Assembly (NCBI GenBank): GCA_016784355.1
Contig: JADHUV010000012.1
Span: 1-64,000 of the forward strand
Reading direction: 5' to 3'
Length of the DNA: 64,000 nucleotides
DNA from: Nitrospira sp.
GTDB lineage: Bacteria > Nitrospirota > Thermodesulfovibrionia > UBA6902
The notes under the pieces are model-generated. The model had not been told where the DNA came from. It was given only the letters and a program-made list of their open reading frames with translations, and did no database searches. Both the position numbers and the translations under genes were made by a program. Shown here piece by piece: positions 44,780 to 54,110 of the stretch. Within the stretch, counting starts at the first letter, position 1. Each line of letters starts with the position of its first letter.

Positions 44780-45528
44780 CCTATAGTCATTCCTCCGTCA
44801 ACGCATATGGACTGCCCTGTTATATAGGATGCCTGCTCAGAGGCCAGGAATACTATTAGTGCTGCAATATCTTCAGGCTCACCGAACCTGCCGGCAGGGA
44901 TTCTCTCAAGTATCTCCTCAGAGGCTCTTTTTCTGGCACGGACTGTCATATCTGTGGATATCATACCTGGCATTACCGCATTGACCTGTATGCCTCTTGG
45001 TGAGAGTTCTACAGCGCACGCCCTGGTAAAGGCTGCAAGTCCTCCCTTGGAGGCCGCGTAATTGGCCTGTCCCCGGGTGTTTCTGAGAGCTATGATAGAG
45101 GATATATTGATTATCTTGCCTGCCTGTCTGGGCATCATCATCTCTGCCGCCTGCTGTGTACATAAAAACGCACTTCTGAGGTTTGTGTCAAGGACCTTGT
45201 CCCAGTCTGAAAGCCTCATTGAAAGCAGGAGGTTGTCTTTTATAATACCGGCGTTGTTTACGATGATATCCAGCACTTTGTGCTTTTGCTGAACGTGATT
45301 AAACAGGGCCTGTACTTGATCCGGATCTGATACATCCGCCTTGAAAATATCTGCTTCAGCACCGAGGGCCGTTATCTGATCTTTGAGCGCCAGGGCTTTC
45401 TCTTCTGACTTGTTATAATTTATAATTACTTTTGCCCCGGCGCTGGCCAGTGCCACGCAGGCAGCCCTGCCTATCCCTCTTGAGCCTCCGGTAACGAGCG
45501 CGGTTTTTCCAGACAGATCAATATGCAT
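44776..45528 (-). CDS. fabG: 3-oxoacyl-ACP reductase (FabG-like SDR)
   Basis: This 250-residue short-chain dehydrogenase has TGGSRGIGRA for NADPH binding, NNAG, and YAASKGG with the catalytic Tyr and Lys. It ends VDGGMTIG. It reduces the beta-keto group in the cluster's elongation cycle. Confidence 0.92.
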   Translation of the reverse strand: MHIDLSGKTALVTGGSRGIGRAACVALASAGAKVIINYNKSEEKALALKDQITALGAEADIFKADVSDPDQVQALFNHVQQKHKVLDIIVNNAGIIKDNLLLSMRLSDWDKVLDTNLRSAFLCTQQAAEMMMPRQAGKIINISSIIALRNTRGQANYAASKGGLAAFTRACAVELSPRGIQVNAVMPGMISTDMTVRARKRASEEILERIPAGRFGEPEDIAALIVFLASEQASYITGQSICVDGGMTIG

Positions 45529-45573
45529 ATTTGCTCCTGTTAATGTTTATCATTGTAATAGTGGCTTAGTATG

Positions 45574-46863
45574 CTAAGCCCCAGCGTGTCCAATATATTT
45601 CTTAATCACTATGGAGGCATTTTGCCCCCCGAAGCCGAATGAGTTGGAAATAGCCGCCCTGACTTGTTTTTGTCTCTTGGTGTTAGCGACATAATCCAGG
45701 TCGCATTTCGGGTCAGGATTTGTCAGATTTATTGTAGGATGAATTTCATCCCTGTTTACAGACAGTGCAGTAAATATAAACTCCGGTCCGCCCGAGGCCG
45801 CTATTAAATGACCAGTGAGTGATTTGCTGGAGTTGATTGCCAGCTTTTGAGCATGAGGGCCGAATACGTTTTTTATTGCCATTGTCTCTGCCGAGTCATT
45901 AAGCTTAGTGCTTGTGCCGTGAGCATTTATATAATCAATATTTTCGGGATCCATTGCAGCATTATCCAGAGCCTTCTTCATGGATAGTTCCGCACCCCTG
46001 CCTTTCGGGTCAGGCGCGGTTACCTTATATGCATCCATGGTGGTTGCGTAGCCGCAGACCTCTGCATAAATCTTCGCACCCCTTTTCTTTGCATGCTCTT
46101 CTTCTTCCAAAACTGCAATGCCCGCACCTTCGCCCATTACCAACCCGCTTCTTTTTCTGTCAAAGGGCCTGCATGCAGATGCGGGGTCTCCATCGCTCTG
46201 AGAAGCGGCTCCGAGGAGTACGAAGAATATAAGTCCTACCGGATTGATCATTGAATCCGCGCCGCCGGCCAGCATTATGTCCGCATCTCCTCTGCGTATT
46301 GCCCTGTAGGCGGTACCAAATGCCTGGGTGGCTGAGGCGCAGGCCGTGGTTATTGTGGCATTGTAGCCCATGAGTCCAAAACGGTCTGCTATAAGTGCTG
46401 CAGGCCGGTGAGAGTTGTTCTTTATTATAGATTCTGGATGAACCATCTTATATTCATTGATAAATTTCTGATAGTCAAATTTTTGGTCATCCGTTAACCA
46501 GTGATGAATATCTTCAAGACGGTTAATCCCCAGTCCTGCCGCCAGTATAACTCCGGCCCTTTCTTTTGTGCCGCTGTTTAATGCGGCATCACTGTAAGCT
46601 TTTTGAGCCGCCCAGAGAGCGAATTTTGTTCTGCGTTCGTCTGCTTTATTGGAAGCCGGATCGAGTTCCTGACATAGCTTTTTCCAGTCATCCGATTTGA
46701 CAGTTCCTGCTGCCTGTATGCGGGAGTGTTCTGTTTCAGGGTATGAAAGCTTTTGTATGCCCGATATTCCTGCAAGGGCATTTGACCAGTTTTCTTCTAC
46801 CTCAAGTCCTAAAGATGTGACCATGCCCAGTCCTGATATGACGACTCGCCTGGAATTATGCAT
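45574..46863 (-). CDS. Beta-ketoacyl-ACP synthase II (FabF-like), active type
   Basis: This 429-residue protein has all three catalytic residues in place: Cys175 (TTACASA), His315 (NAHGTST) and His352 (TGHLIAAS). It is the only one of the three KAS proteins here that can form the acyl-thioester. I chose ATG 46863, which overlaps the upstream dehydratase gene by 8 bp; a longer frame to 46941 lies inside that gene. Confidence 0.92.
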   Translation of the reverse strand: MHNSRRVVISGLGMVTSLGLEVEENWSNALAGISGIQKLSYPETEHSRIQAAGTVKSDDWKKLCQELDPASNKADERRTKFALWAAQKAYSDAALNSGTKERAGVILAAGLGINRLEDIHHWLTDDQKFDYQKFINEYKMVHPESIIKNNSHRPAALIADRFGLMGYNATITTACASATQAFGTAYRAIRRGDADIMLAGGADSMINPVGLIFFVLLGAASQSDGDPASACRPFDRKRSGLVMGEGAGIAVLEEEEHAKKRGAKIYAEVCGYATTMDAYKVTAPDPKGRGAELSMKKALDNAAMDPENIDYINAHGTSTKLNDSAETMAIKNVFGPHAQKLAINSSKSLTGHLIAASGGPEFIFTALSVNRDEIHPTINLTNPDPKCDLDYVANTKRQKQVRAAISNSFGFGGQNASIVIKKYIGHAGA

Positions 46864-47314
46864 TTTCAGAGGAAACTGTTCTGATGCCGCTATAGTAGTA
46901 AAATAAATCGCGGAGATCCTGAGGGTTGACCTTGTGAACATGGCTGTATATGATCCTGTTCATAGATGCTACTACTTCACCATCGATTGTGATCCATGCC
47001 CTTCCGAGCGAGTCTCTGCGTGAGGTAGAGATGATTTCCCCATGGATTTCTGCTGTGAATCCCGGCCTCAGGGCAGGGGGTACCTTAACGTCTTCAACCA
47101 GGGACATGACCGCTGATAAATTGAAGTCATGAGAGTAGATGATAAGCCAGCCAAGGAGCTGGGCCATGGCCTCAATGTATATTACACCTGGAACCAGCGC
47201 CTGTTTTCTGAAGTGAGAACGGAGAAACTCTTCAGAGAGCGTAAAGGTTTTTGCGCCTGCAATTTTGACGTTTTTATCCAGGCTGTCTACCCTGTCATAA
47301 TACAGAAATCTCAT
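46856..47314 (-). CDS. FabZ/FabA-like dehydratase, second copy
   Basis: This 152-residue hot-dog protein has SHFRKQALVPGVIYIEAMAQ, which keeps the His and Glu of the active site but differs from the FabZ consensus around it. It may take a different chain length from the copy at 43890-44345. It starts 3 bp after the KAS gene at 47318-48571. Confidence 0.82.
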   Translation of the reverse strand: MRFLYYDRVDSLDKNVKIAGAKTFTLSEEFLRSHFRKQALVPGVIYIEAMAQLLGWLIIYSHDFNLSAVMSLVEDVKVPPALRPGFTAEIHGEIISTSRRDSLGRAWITIDGEVVASMNRIIYSHVHKVNPQDLRDLFYYYSGIRTVSSENA

Positions 47315-47317
47315 TAT

Positions 47318-48571
47318 CTATTTATATTTCTCCAGAATGATCGAGGCGCACTGTCCTTCGTAACTTTGCGAGTTGATCATTATTTTGCGGATTTTCTTTG
47401 GGAGCGGGGCATCCTGTACGATACGGAACCCTGCGGTGCTGTCCATAGAATATGACCCGTAGACCGCTGGAATTATATCATTTTTCATTATGTAAATACC
47501 CAAAACCATGTCCACAGCGGAGGCTCCTGACATCAGATGTCCGAGGGACGACTTTGATGAATAGACATGCAGATCGTTTAAAGAGGATTTAAAGACCTTG
47601 TTGATTGCAAGGATCTCATTTTTATCGCCTTCTAAGGTTCCGTCCCCATGCGCAATTAGAAGGTCAATCTCATCAGGACTGATGCCGGCAGATTTTAAGG
47701 CCTGCAGGGATGCCGATGCCACGGCCTCAGCGGATGCACAGTTTCCTTCAGACGGTCTGCCGAAGGCAAGTCCATAACCTGTCATGAGCGCAAGAGGCTT
47801 AATACCCCTTTTTTCTGCGTCATCAAGCGTCTCCAGCACAACCATGCCGCTTCCTTCTCCCGGCAATGTCCCGATTCTGTCAGAGGCGAAGGGACGACAA
47901 AGATCAGTTTCCGTGTTCATTATTCCGAAGGTCATTGATCTCGCGATATTCATAGCAGATACTTTTTCGCTTACTCCTCCCGCAAGGGCTATCTTTGAAT
48001 GTCCCTCGTGTACAGAACAGGCGGCCTCTATCAAGGCATGCATGCCCGAGTCCGAGTGCGCGGAAAAGGTGGTGTTGTCACCTTTTATTTTCAGGTCAAT
48101 GGCAACCTGGCAGAAGCTGATGTTATTGAGCATGGAAAGGGGCCAAAGCGGATGAATATTCTGAAAGCCTTCTTTGTAAAAGCTGTTATAATTAAGTTTA
48201 CCATCATTATCAAGGGACTTCAGTACGGCCTGAAGCAGGTCTTCTGTCCTGTAATCAACCATGCCCATAGCTGCGAAATAAGCAATGTCTTCGGGCGCTA
48301 TCCGGCTTGCAGTTATCCCTGCAGCACTATAGGCCTCCCGTGTACTTTTCATGAGCATCAGGGAATGAGTGTCCATAATGCGGGAGTCACGTGGATGAAG
48401 GCCCAGAGATTCCGCATCAAGGCCCTTGACGCGCGCTGCGACCTTATATTCGCTGCCCTCATAAGGCTGAATACCTCTATCGCCGCTAAGGATGCCTTTC
48501 CATGTGCTCTCGGCATCAAGTCCCAAAGACGTAATTAACTCTGCCCCTGTGATTGCTGTTTTGTTCTTCAT
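47318..48571 (-). CDS. Beta-ketoacyl synthase-like protein, second one with Ser for Cys
   Basis: This 417-residue KAS-fold protein starts MKNKTAITGAELITSLG and has LCRPFASDRIGTLPGEGSGM. Both His are present (IAHGDGT, His308; SLGHLMSG, His345), but the nucleophile position is Ser173 (FSAHSDSG). It is the first gene of the 13-gene minus-strand run. With 42601-43890 it makes two Ser-type KAS proteins in one cluster. Confidence 0.85.
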   Translation of the reverse strand: MKNKTAITGAELITSLGLDAESTWKGILSGDRGIQPYEGSEYKVAARVKGLDAESLGLHPRDSRIMDTHSLMLMKSTREAYSAAGITASRIAPEDIAYFAAMGMVDYRTEDLLQAVLKSLDNDGKLNYNSFYKEGFQNIHPLWPLSMLNNISFCQVAIDLKIKGDNTTFSAHSDSGMHALIEAACSVHEGHSKIALAGGVSEKVSAMNIARSMTFGIMNTETDLCRPFASDRIGTLPGEGSGMVVLETLDDAEKRGIKPLALMTGYGLAFGRPSEGNCASAEAVASASLQALKSAGISPDEIDLLIAHGDGTLEGDKNEILAINKVFKSSLNDLHVYSSKSSLGHLMSGASAVDMVLGIYIMKNDIIPAVYGSYSMDSTAGFRIVQDAPLPKKIRKIMINSQSYEGQCASIILEKYK

Positions 48572-48831
48572 ATAAAATCCATGCACTGTCCTGTTTGTAT
48601 AATAAGAGGTTCAGGAAAGGGCTTTATGAGTATTAAGACCGAAAATTGTCCGGCAGATCAGAAAATATAGTCTAAATTAAGGGTAAAATAATTATCAACC
48701 GCTGTGCGATCGAAAATATACAGCAGGCTATGATACTTAACTTTGAAAATATATTTTAGGATATAATAATTCGTGCAATATTATGGTAGGTCTCAAAAAC
48801 TCCGCTTGGTGTTTTATAAGGATTGTCTGAA
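48572..48831. other. Divergent intergenic region before the ketosynthase operon and prsK
   Basis: About 260 AT-rich bases. No operator-like palindrome or ORF stands out. Both operons probably start here. Confidence 0.5.
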
Positions 48832-50895
48832 ATGTTGATATTATATGTGTCTGTTTTTTCTTTGCTGATGGCCGCATTACTGGCGGCTGTAAGTATGTAT
48901 AAAAATTACAGAAGCATTGCTAATATTGCATTTTCCGTGAGCATCCTGTCTATTGCCGCTGTTGTCTTCAGTGATGCCATGGCGGTGAACAACCCTGATG
49001 CCTATGAAATGTGGAAGCGCACGGCGTATATCGCTGAGTCTATAATGGCGCCTGCCTGGCTTCTCTTTTCAATGACTTTTGCCAGGACCGATATGAGCTT
49101 TTCCTCAAACAGGTTAGGCTGGCTGCTAATGCTTATCTCTCCTGTTTTTCTTGTTTTTTGCGCCATCTTCCCTCTTAGTGATTTTTTCTACTCTCCGGAG
49201 TTTGAGACTGAAAAGATCCTTTTCCTGGGAAATGCAGGCTTTCTTTTTAATATACTGCTGCTTTTGTATTCAGTAGTGGTGGTTATCAATCTTGAGGTTA
49301 CCCTTAGAAATTCGACCCGGGCAAACTTATGGACGGTAAAATATTTTATTCTTGGAGCCGGCGGCATATCCGCTCTTAATATTTTTTATCACAGCAGGGC
49401 ACTTCTTTATCGATCTATTGATATGAACCTGCTGACGGGCAGATCATGGCTGCTGCTGTTCTTTCTGCTGATTATTGGATTTTCTCTGATAAGGCAAGGG
49501 GCGATGGATGTGAAAATATCGGTTTCAAGGAATGTTTTCATGAAATCGCTCAGTTTGCTTGTCGTTGGTATATACCTGCTTGGCCTCGGAATAACGGGTG
49601 AGGGGATGCGTTATCTAGGTCCTGAGGTTGGACAGAATATTACTGTAATTGTTGGTTTTGCAGGCGCTGTATTTCTTCTCTTTATCGCTCTTTCAGAGCA
49701 GGTCAGGAGAAGAATTATGGTCGTTATAAATAAAAATTTTTACAGCCAGAAATATGATTACAGAGAGCAGTGGCTGAAATTTACCAGAAGAATATCGATG
49801 AAGCATTCTTTTGAGGAGCTGCTGAAGGCTATATTGGAAGAATTTATAGACTCTGTCGGGGTCAACAGTGCTTCAATCTGGCTTCGGGAGAAAGACAAAG
49901 CTGATTTTATATTTGCCGCAGGAGTTGATGGAAAACGGGTGGATATAGTGCCGACAAGGGAGTTGACAGATTTTCTGGAGCAGAAACAGTGGATAATAAA
50001 TGTACATGACCAGCAGTGCAGGGAGGTTGTTGCCGCAAATGAAGAATTCCTGAGCATCGGGGAAACTCATTTAATAGTACCGCTCTTAAATGTTGATCAG
50101 CTTGTCGGGTTTATAACATTGTCAGAGTCACTGGCAGGGCATGCATATGCCTATGAATACGAAGATTACGATCTGCTGAAAACACTTGCCAGTCAGGCCG
50201 TCTCCGTACTCTTGAATGCAAGGTTATCGGAGGAGCTGTTTGAGGCAAAGGAAATGGAGGCAATAGGCAAATTATCCACCTTCATAATTCATGATTTAAA
50301 AAATGCAGCCTCTATGCTTACACTTATCACTCAGAACGCGGAAGAGCATATTGATAATCCTGAATTTCAAAAAGATGCGATCAAGGCAATATCTCATACC
50401 TCTGAGAAGATGAAAAAGATTATACAGAAACTCAGGGATATTCCCCGTAAAAAGAAGTTTGAGCTTGAGGAAATCGATCTTGTGGAATGTGTGAGGGCTG
50501 CATTAAAAGACATGAAAATCAATAGTGATGCCAGTCTTGTCATCAATGCTGAGAGCAGTGTTATCGCAATGTTTGATCAAAAGGAAATCAGCAATGTCAT
50601 TGTTAATTTAGTTTTAAATGCGCTGGAGGCAACTGAGCAGAAGGGTCGAATTGTTCTGGCTATAGGACAGGATAGCGGAATGGGTTATGTAAAGGTGTCT
50701 GATAATGGATGCGGTATAACCAAAGAGTTCATTGAAAACAGTCTGTTTAAGCCTTTTCAGTCCACAAAGGAAAAGGGTCTGGGTATTGGATTGTTTCAGT
50801 GTAAGACAATTGTGGAGGCTCATTCCGGCAAACTTCTTGTCAGAAGCAGGGTGGGAGAGGGGACTGACTTTATCCTTAGTCTGCCGCTTGCATAA
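48832..50895 (+). CDS. prsK: PrsK-type histidine kinase (PEP-CTERM/XrtA system)
   Basis: This protein has 687 residues. The N-terminal third has about eight membrane helices, followed by a GAF-like domain (about 320-470) and a kinase core with phospho-acceptor His in FIIHDLKNAASML. The ATPase motifs are VIVNLVLNALEAT (N box), VSDNGCGI (G1) and GLGIGLFQCKTIV (G2). This architecture matches PrsK, partner of the sigma-54 regulator PrsR, which switches on exopolysaccharide/PEP-CTERM genes. ATG 48832 has AAGGA nine bases upstream. PrsR is encoded at 51993. Confidence 0.88.
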   Translation: MLILYVSVFSLLMAALLAAVSMYKNYRSIANIAFSVSILSIAAVVFSDAMAVNNPDAYEMWKRTAYIAESIMAPAWLLFSMTFARTDMSFSSNRLGWLLMLISPVFLVFCAIFPLSDFFYSPEFETEKILFLGNAGFLFNILLLLYSVVVVINLEVTLRNSTRANLWTVKYFILGAGGISALNIFYHSRALLYRSIDMNLLTGRSWLLLFFLLIIGFSLIRQGAMDVKISVSRNVFMKSLSLLVVGIYLLGLGITGEGMRYLGPEVGQNITVIVGFAGAVFLLFIALSEQVRRRIMVVINKNFYSQKYDYREQWLKFTRRISMKHSFEELLKAILEEFIDSVGVNSASIWLREKDKADFIFAAGVDGKRVDIVPTRELTDFLEQKQWIINVHDQQCREVVAANEEFLSIGETHLIVPLLNVDQLVGFITLSESLAGHAYAYEYEDYDLLKTLASQAVSVLLNARLSEELFEAKEMEAIGKLSTFIIHDLKNAASMLTLITQNAEEHIDNPEFQKDAIKAISHTSEKMKKIIQKLRDIPRKKKFELEEIDLVECVRAALKDMKINSDASLVINAESSVIAMFDQKEISNVIVNLVLNALEATEQKGRIVLAIGQDSGMGYVKVSDNGCGITKEFIENSLFKPFQSTKEKGLGIGLFQCKTIVEAHSGKLLVRSRVGEGTDFILSLPLA

Positions 50896-51115
50896 GCTTG
50901 AAATAGTATTTTTTATCAACGGCCTGGAGGAAACTTTTTATTATATTCCTTTATAATGTAATGATTAGATTAAAGATTCTGTATGGATATCCGAGATAAG
51001 TGACGTATCCGGGGAACATTACAATATAAATTATGTACAAGATATATACGGAATGCACTAATGATTTCCGTATGGCCAAGCGGTTTAAATCTGAGAGTTA
51101 TTACAGGAGGGCGCA
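50896..51115. other. Intergenic region between prsK and the PAPS-reductase-like gene
   Basis: About 220 bases; no gene is seen. A purine-rich ACAGGAGGGCGCA ribosome site ends it. Confidence 0.5.
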
Positions 51116-51940
51116 ATGGAAATTGAAACAATGGAAGAGTTAATGGCAATGAGTCTCGATGAAAAGTCCGAGCAGACCAAAAATGTGATCAGAGAGGCAA
51201 TTGACAAATATGGTGTTGAGAAGATTGCCATAGCCTGGACCGGCGGCAAAGACAGTACGACGATGCTGTGGCATTTCCGTGAAGTATGCAAGGAACTGGG
51301 CGTAGCGATGCCCCGGTGTATGTTTATAGATGAGGGTTATGTGTTTGAAGAAATATGGGACATGTTTAACCTTATGAAAAAAGAATGGCACCTTAATGTT
51401 GTTATAGCTAAAAATACAGATGTCAGCGATAAGGCGGAAAAAGTCGGTGATATGGTGAAGGTTAGCAGTCTTAATGAGAGAAATCGCAAGGAAATTGAGC
51501 TGCTTGAGATTACCGATGAGGAATTCCCCTTTGAACCTGAGTCCTTTATCGGAAATCACCTGATGAAGACTATAGCCATGAACATGTTTATTGAAGAGTA
51601 TAAGATAGAGGCCGTCGCTACTGCTATCCGCTGGGATGAGCAGGAAGCAAGGGTACAAGAGGACTATATAAGCCATAAGAAAAATCCTCCGCATGACAGA
51701 GTACAGCCGATTCTTCATTTTATGGAAAGAGACATCTGGAATTTCATGTTTCAAAAGGAGATACCGTATTGCACTCTGTATAAAGAGGGGTATCGTTCAC
51801 TCGGTGCCAAGGGTTCTACTACAAAGATGTCTGATATTCCGGCGTGGGAGCAGGACCTTGAAAATACCTATGAAAGGGCCGGCAGGGGTCAGGGTAAAGA
51901 AGAGATTATGGCAAAGCTGAGAGATCTTGGATATATGTAG
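51116..51940 (+). CDS. PAPS reductase / CysD-like ATP-PPase family protein
   Basis: This 274-residue protein has the PP-loop as AWTGGKDSTTMLWH. IRWDEQEARVQEDYI and LYKEGYRSLGAKGSTTKMSD match sulfate adenylyltransferase subunit 2 or PAPS reductase-type proteins. No CysN or sulfite reductase is encoded next to it, so it may be a relative with another role, such as sulfur incorporation into a cofactor. It lies between prsK and prsR on the same strand. AGGAGGG precedes the ATG. Confidence 0.82.
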   Translation: MEIETMEELMAMSLDEKSEQTKNVIREAIDKYGVEKIAIAWTGGKDSTTMLWHFREVCKELGVAMPRCMFIDEGYVFEEIWDMFNLMKKEWHLNVVIAKNTDVSDKAEKVGDMVKVSSLNERNRKEIELLEITDEEFPFEPESFIGNHLMKTIAMNMFIEEYKIEAVATAIRWDEQEARVQEDYISHKKNPPHDRVQPILHFMERDIWNFMFQKEIPYCTLYKEGYRSLGAKGSTTKMSDIPAWEQDLENTYERAGRGQGKEEIMAKLRDLGYM

Positions 51941-51992
51941 GCCGTTGCCATATTTTTTGAAATGCCGTGTTGAAAAATTATAGTGGATATAA

Positions 51993-53387
51993 ATGGATAA
52001 CGTACTGATTGTAGAGGACGACAGCGATATACAGACGCAGATGAAATGGGGGCTTTCAAAGGACTTTCAAGTTCATCAGGCAACGAACAGGATTGATGCA
52101 ATGAAGATCTTTGATGCTGTTATGCCTATGGTAGTAACTCTTGATCTGGGTCTTCCGCCTGATGAAGATGGCTCAACAGAGGGTCTTGCCTGTTTGCATG
52201 AGATTCTAAAAAAAGCACCCAGAACTAAAGTTATCATGGTTACAGGAAATGAAGATCGTGATAATGCGCTAAAAGCTGTGCAGATGGGAGCTTATGATTT
52301 TTATCACAAGCCTATAGACATGAAGGAATTGAAGATCATTATCCAGAGGGCCTTTCATCTGTCTCAACTGGAGGGTGAAAATCTTCAACTGCATATGCTG
52401 CTTAATAAAGAAGCAGGTTTTGTGGGTATGCTGGGGCAGTGCAGTGAGATGAACTCGATTTTTGAGACGATTCAAAAAGTCGCAACGACGGATGCAACGG
52501 TCATGGTGACCGGAGAGAGCGGAACAGGTAAGGAGCTTGTCGCCAGAGCTGTGCATGAAAAAAGCGGCAGGAATTCCGGGCCCTTTATAGCAATAAACTG
52601 TGGTGCAATACCAGAAGAACTCCTGGAGTCAGAACTGTTCGGGCATGAGAAGGGCGCCTTCACCAATGCCTTTGCCCAGCAGAAAGGAAAATTTGAGTAT
52701 GCTGAAAAGGGTACGCTGTTTCTGGATGAGATTGGAGAGATGTCGACTAGACTGCAGGCCAAACTTCTGAGGTTCTTACAGGAACGTACGATGCAGCGTG
52801 TAGGCGGACGGAAAGACATTGAGATAGATACCAGGGTTATAGCCGCTACCAATATTGACCTTGAGGCAGCTATGAAAGATGGTTCATTTCGGGAGGACCT
52901 GTATTACAGAATTAGTGTGATCTCAATTAATATCCCGCCGCTTAGAGACAGGGGGGCGGACATTACTCTGCTTGCAAGTGTATTTTTGGATAAATACACG
53001 GCCATGTTCAATAAAAAGATTAAGGGGTTTAGTCCTGAGGCACTGGAAGCCCTTGGAAATTATACCTGGCCGGGCAATGTCAGAGAGCTTGAAAATAAAC
53101 TTCAGAAGGCAGTAATAACTGCTGATGGTGTTATTATTCAACCGGAGGATATGGGGCTGGATAAGGAGTCCCGAGCTAATTTTTCTAATGACAGGCTTAA
53201 AGACAGATATGCTGGTATTACCCTGAAAGAGGCTCGTAAGCGTCTGGAAATGGACCTTATAGGAGGAGTGGTGGAAAGGCATAGAGGCAATATTAAGCGC
53301 GCTGCTGAGGAGCTTGGTGTAAGTCGTCCTACTCTTTATGATCTTATTGACAAGTACGATCTCTCTACCAAGGAAAGCGACACATAA
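51993..53387 (+). CDS. prsR: PrsR-type sigma-54 response regulator
   Basis: This 464-residue protein has a receiver domain at the N-terminus (VLIVEDDSDIQTQ, with the phosphoacceptor Asp in VVTLDLGLP). An AAA+ sigma-54 domain (VTGESGTGKELVARA, GAFTNAFAQ, LFLDEIGE) and a Fis-type helix-turn-helix (NIKRAAEELGVSRPTLYDLI) follow. With PrsK it is the two-component pair known from PEP-CTERM/exopolysaccharide loci. No sigma-54 target site was recognised in the window. Confidence 0.9.
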   Translation: MDNVLIVEDDSDIQTQMKWGLSKDFQVHQATNRIDAMKIFDAVMPMVVTLDLGLPPDEDGSTEGLACLHEILKKAPRTKVIMVTGNEDRDNALKAVQMGAYDFYHKPIDMKELKIIIQRAFHLSQLEGENLQLHMLLNKEAGFVGMLGQCSEMNSIFETIQKVATTDATVMVTGESGTGKELVARAVHEKSGRNSGPFIAINCGAIPEELLESELFGHEKGAFTNAFAQQKGKFEYAEKGTLFLDEIGEMSTRLQAKLLRFLQERTMQRVGGRKDIEIDTRVIAATNIDLEAAMKDGSFREDLYYRISVISINIPPLRDRGADITLLASVFLDKYTAMFNKKIKGFSPEALEALGNYTWPGNVRELENKLQKAVITADGVIIQPEDMGLDKESRANFSNDRLKDRYAGITLKEARKRLEMDLIGGVVERHRGNIKRAAEELGVSRPTLYDLIDKYDLSTKESDT

Positions 53388-53429
53388 AGACTGCTGCAAA
53401 TTTCCTGCCAAAACAAAGTAATATATACA

Positions 53430-54110
53430 ATGATTATTGAAGATACACTTAAGAAAAGCAGCATATTCTCTGCCCTGAGCGAGGAAGATATAAAGAACAT
53501 CCGTTCGATGTTTGAGGTCCTGAGTGTAGAACCCGGGGAGTTTATGTTCAGGGAAACTGAAGTTCCTGAATGGGTATATATCGCCTCTGAGGGTAAGATA
53601 AAGATCACGAAGCATGTCCATTCCGGCAGTGAGGTTATTGTTGAGATAAAAAATCCGGGTGAGCTATTCTGCTGTGCCGCTGTTTTAGGAAATAAGCCCT
53701 ATCCTGATTCCGCGCAAAGCATGGAGCCCGCTACGGTGCTGAGGATAAGGCGTAGTGACTTTCTGCGAATTATAGAGGAATATCCGCTACTGCATCTGCA
53801 GATAATGCGTTATACCAGTCAGAAGGTGGGTGATGCGCAGGAAATGCTGAAGAATATAGCCCTGGAGCGGGTGGACAGGCGGATTGCGATTGTACTGGTA
53901 AGGCTCGCTGAAAAGGCCGGTGTTCAGGACGGAGATTTTATCCGGATAGATTTCCCGCTGAAGAGGCAGGAGATCGCGGAAATGGTCGGAACCACCATCG
54001 AGTCCTGCATTCGAGCGATGAGCAAATTTAAAAAGTCAGGCTGGGTCGAACGCTCCGACAGTAGAATCCTCGTAAAAATAAATGAACTGCGCTCGTTTCT
54101 TGATTCATAG
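53430..54110 (+). CDS. Crp/Fnr family transcription regulator
   Basis: This 226-residue protein has a cyclic-nucleotide-type beta roll (LSVEPGEFMFRETEVPEWVYIASEGKI) and a C-terminal winged helix (RQEIAEMVGTTIESCIRAMSKFKKSGWV). The FNR cluster cysteines near the N-terminus are absent, although CCAAV sits in the roll. It may be a heme- or NO-sensing DNR/HcpR-like protein. The palindrome at 30339-30356 near napA would suit it. It lies downstream of prsR. Confidence 0.88.
   Translation: MIIEDTLKKSSIFSALSEEDIKNIRSMFEVLSVEPGEFMFRETEVPEWVYIASEGKIKITKHVHSGSEVIVEIKNPGELFCCAAVLGNKPYPDSAQSMEPATVLRIRRSDFLRIIEEYPLLHLQIMRYTSQKVGDAQEMLKNIALERVDRRIAIVLVRLAEKAGVQDGDFIRIDFPLKRQEIAEMVGTTIESCIRAMSKFKKSGWVERSDSRILVKINELRSFLDS

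Noticed and set aside
45574-46941. Longer FabF-like reading from 46941
   Set aside because: The extra 26 residues lie inside the upstream dehydratase gene. ATG 46863 gives the normal KAS start.
42601-48571. Ladderane-type cluster
   Set aside because: Multiple ketosynthases and dehydratases recall it, but the radical SAM and desaturase-like genes expected there are missing.
53430-54110. True FNR oxygen sensor
   Set aside because: The N-terminal Cys set needed for the [4Fe-4S] cluster is absent.
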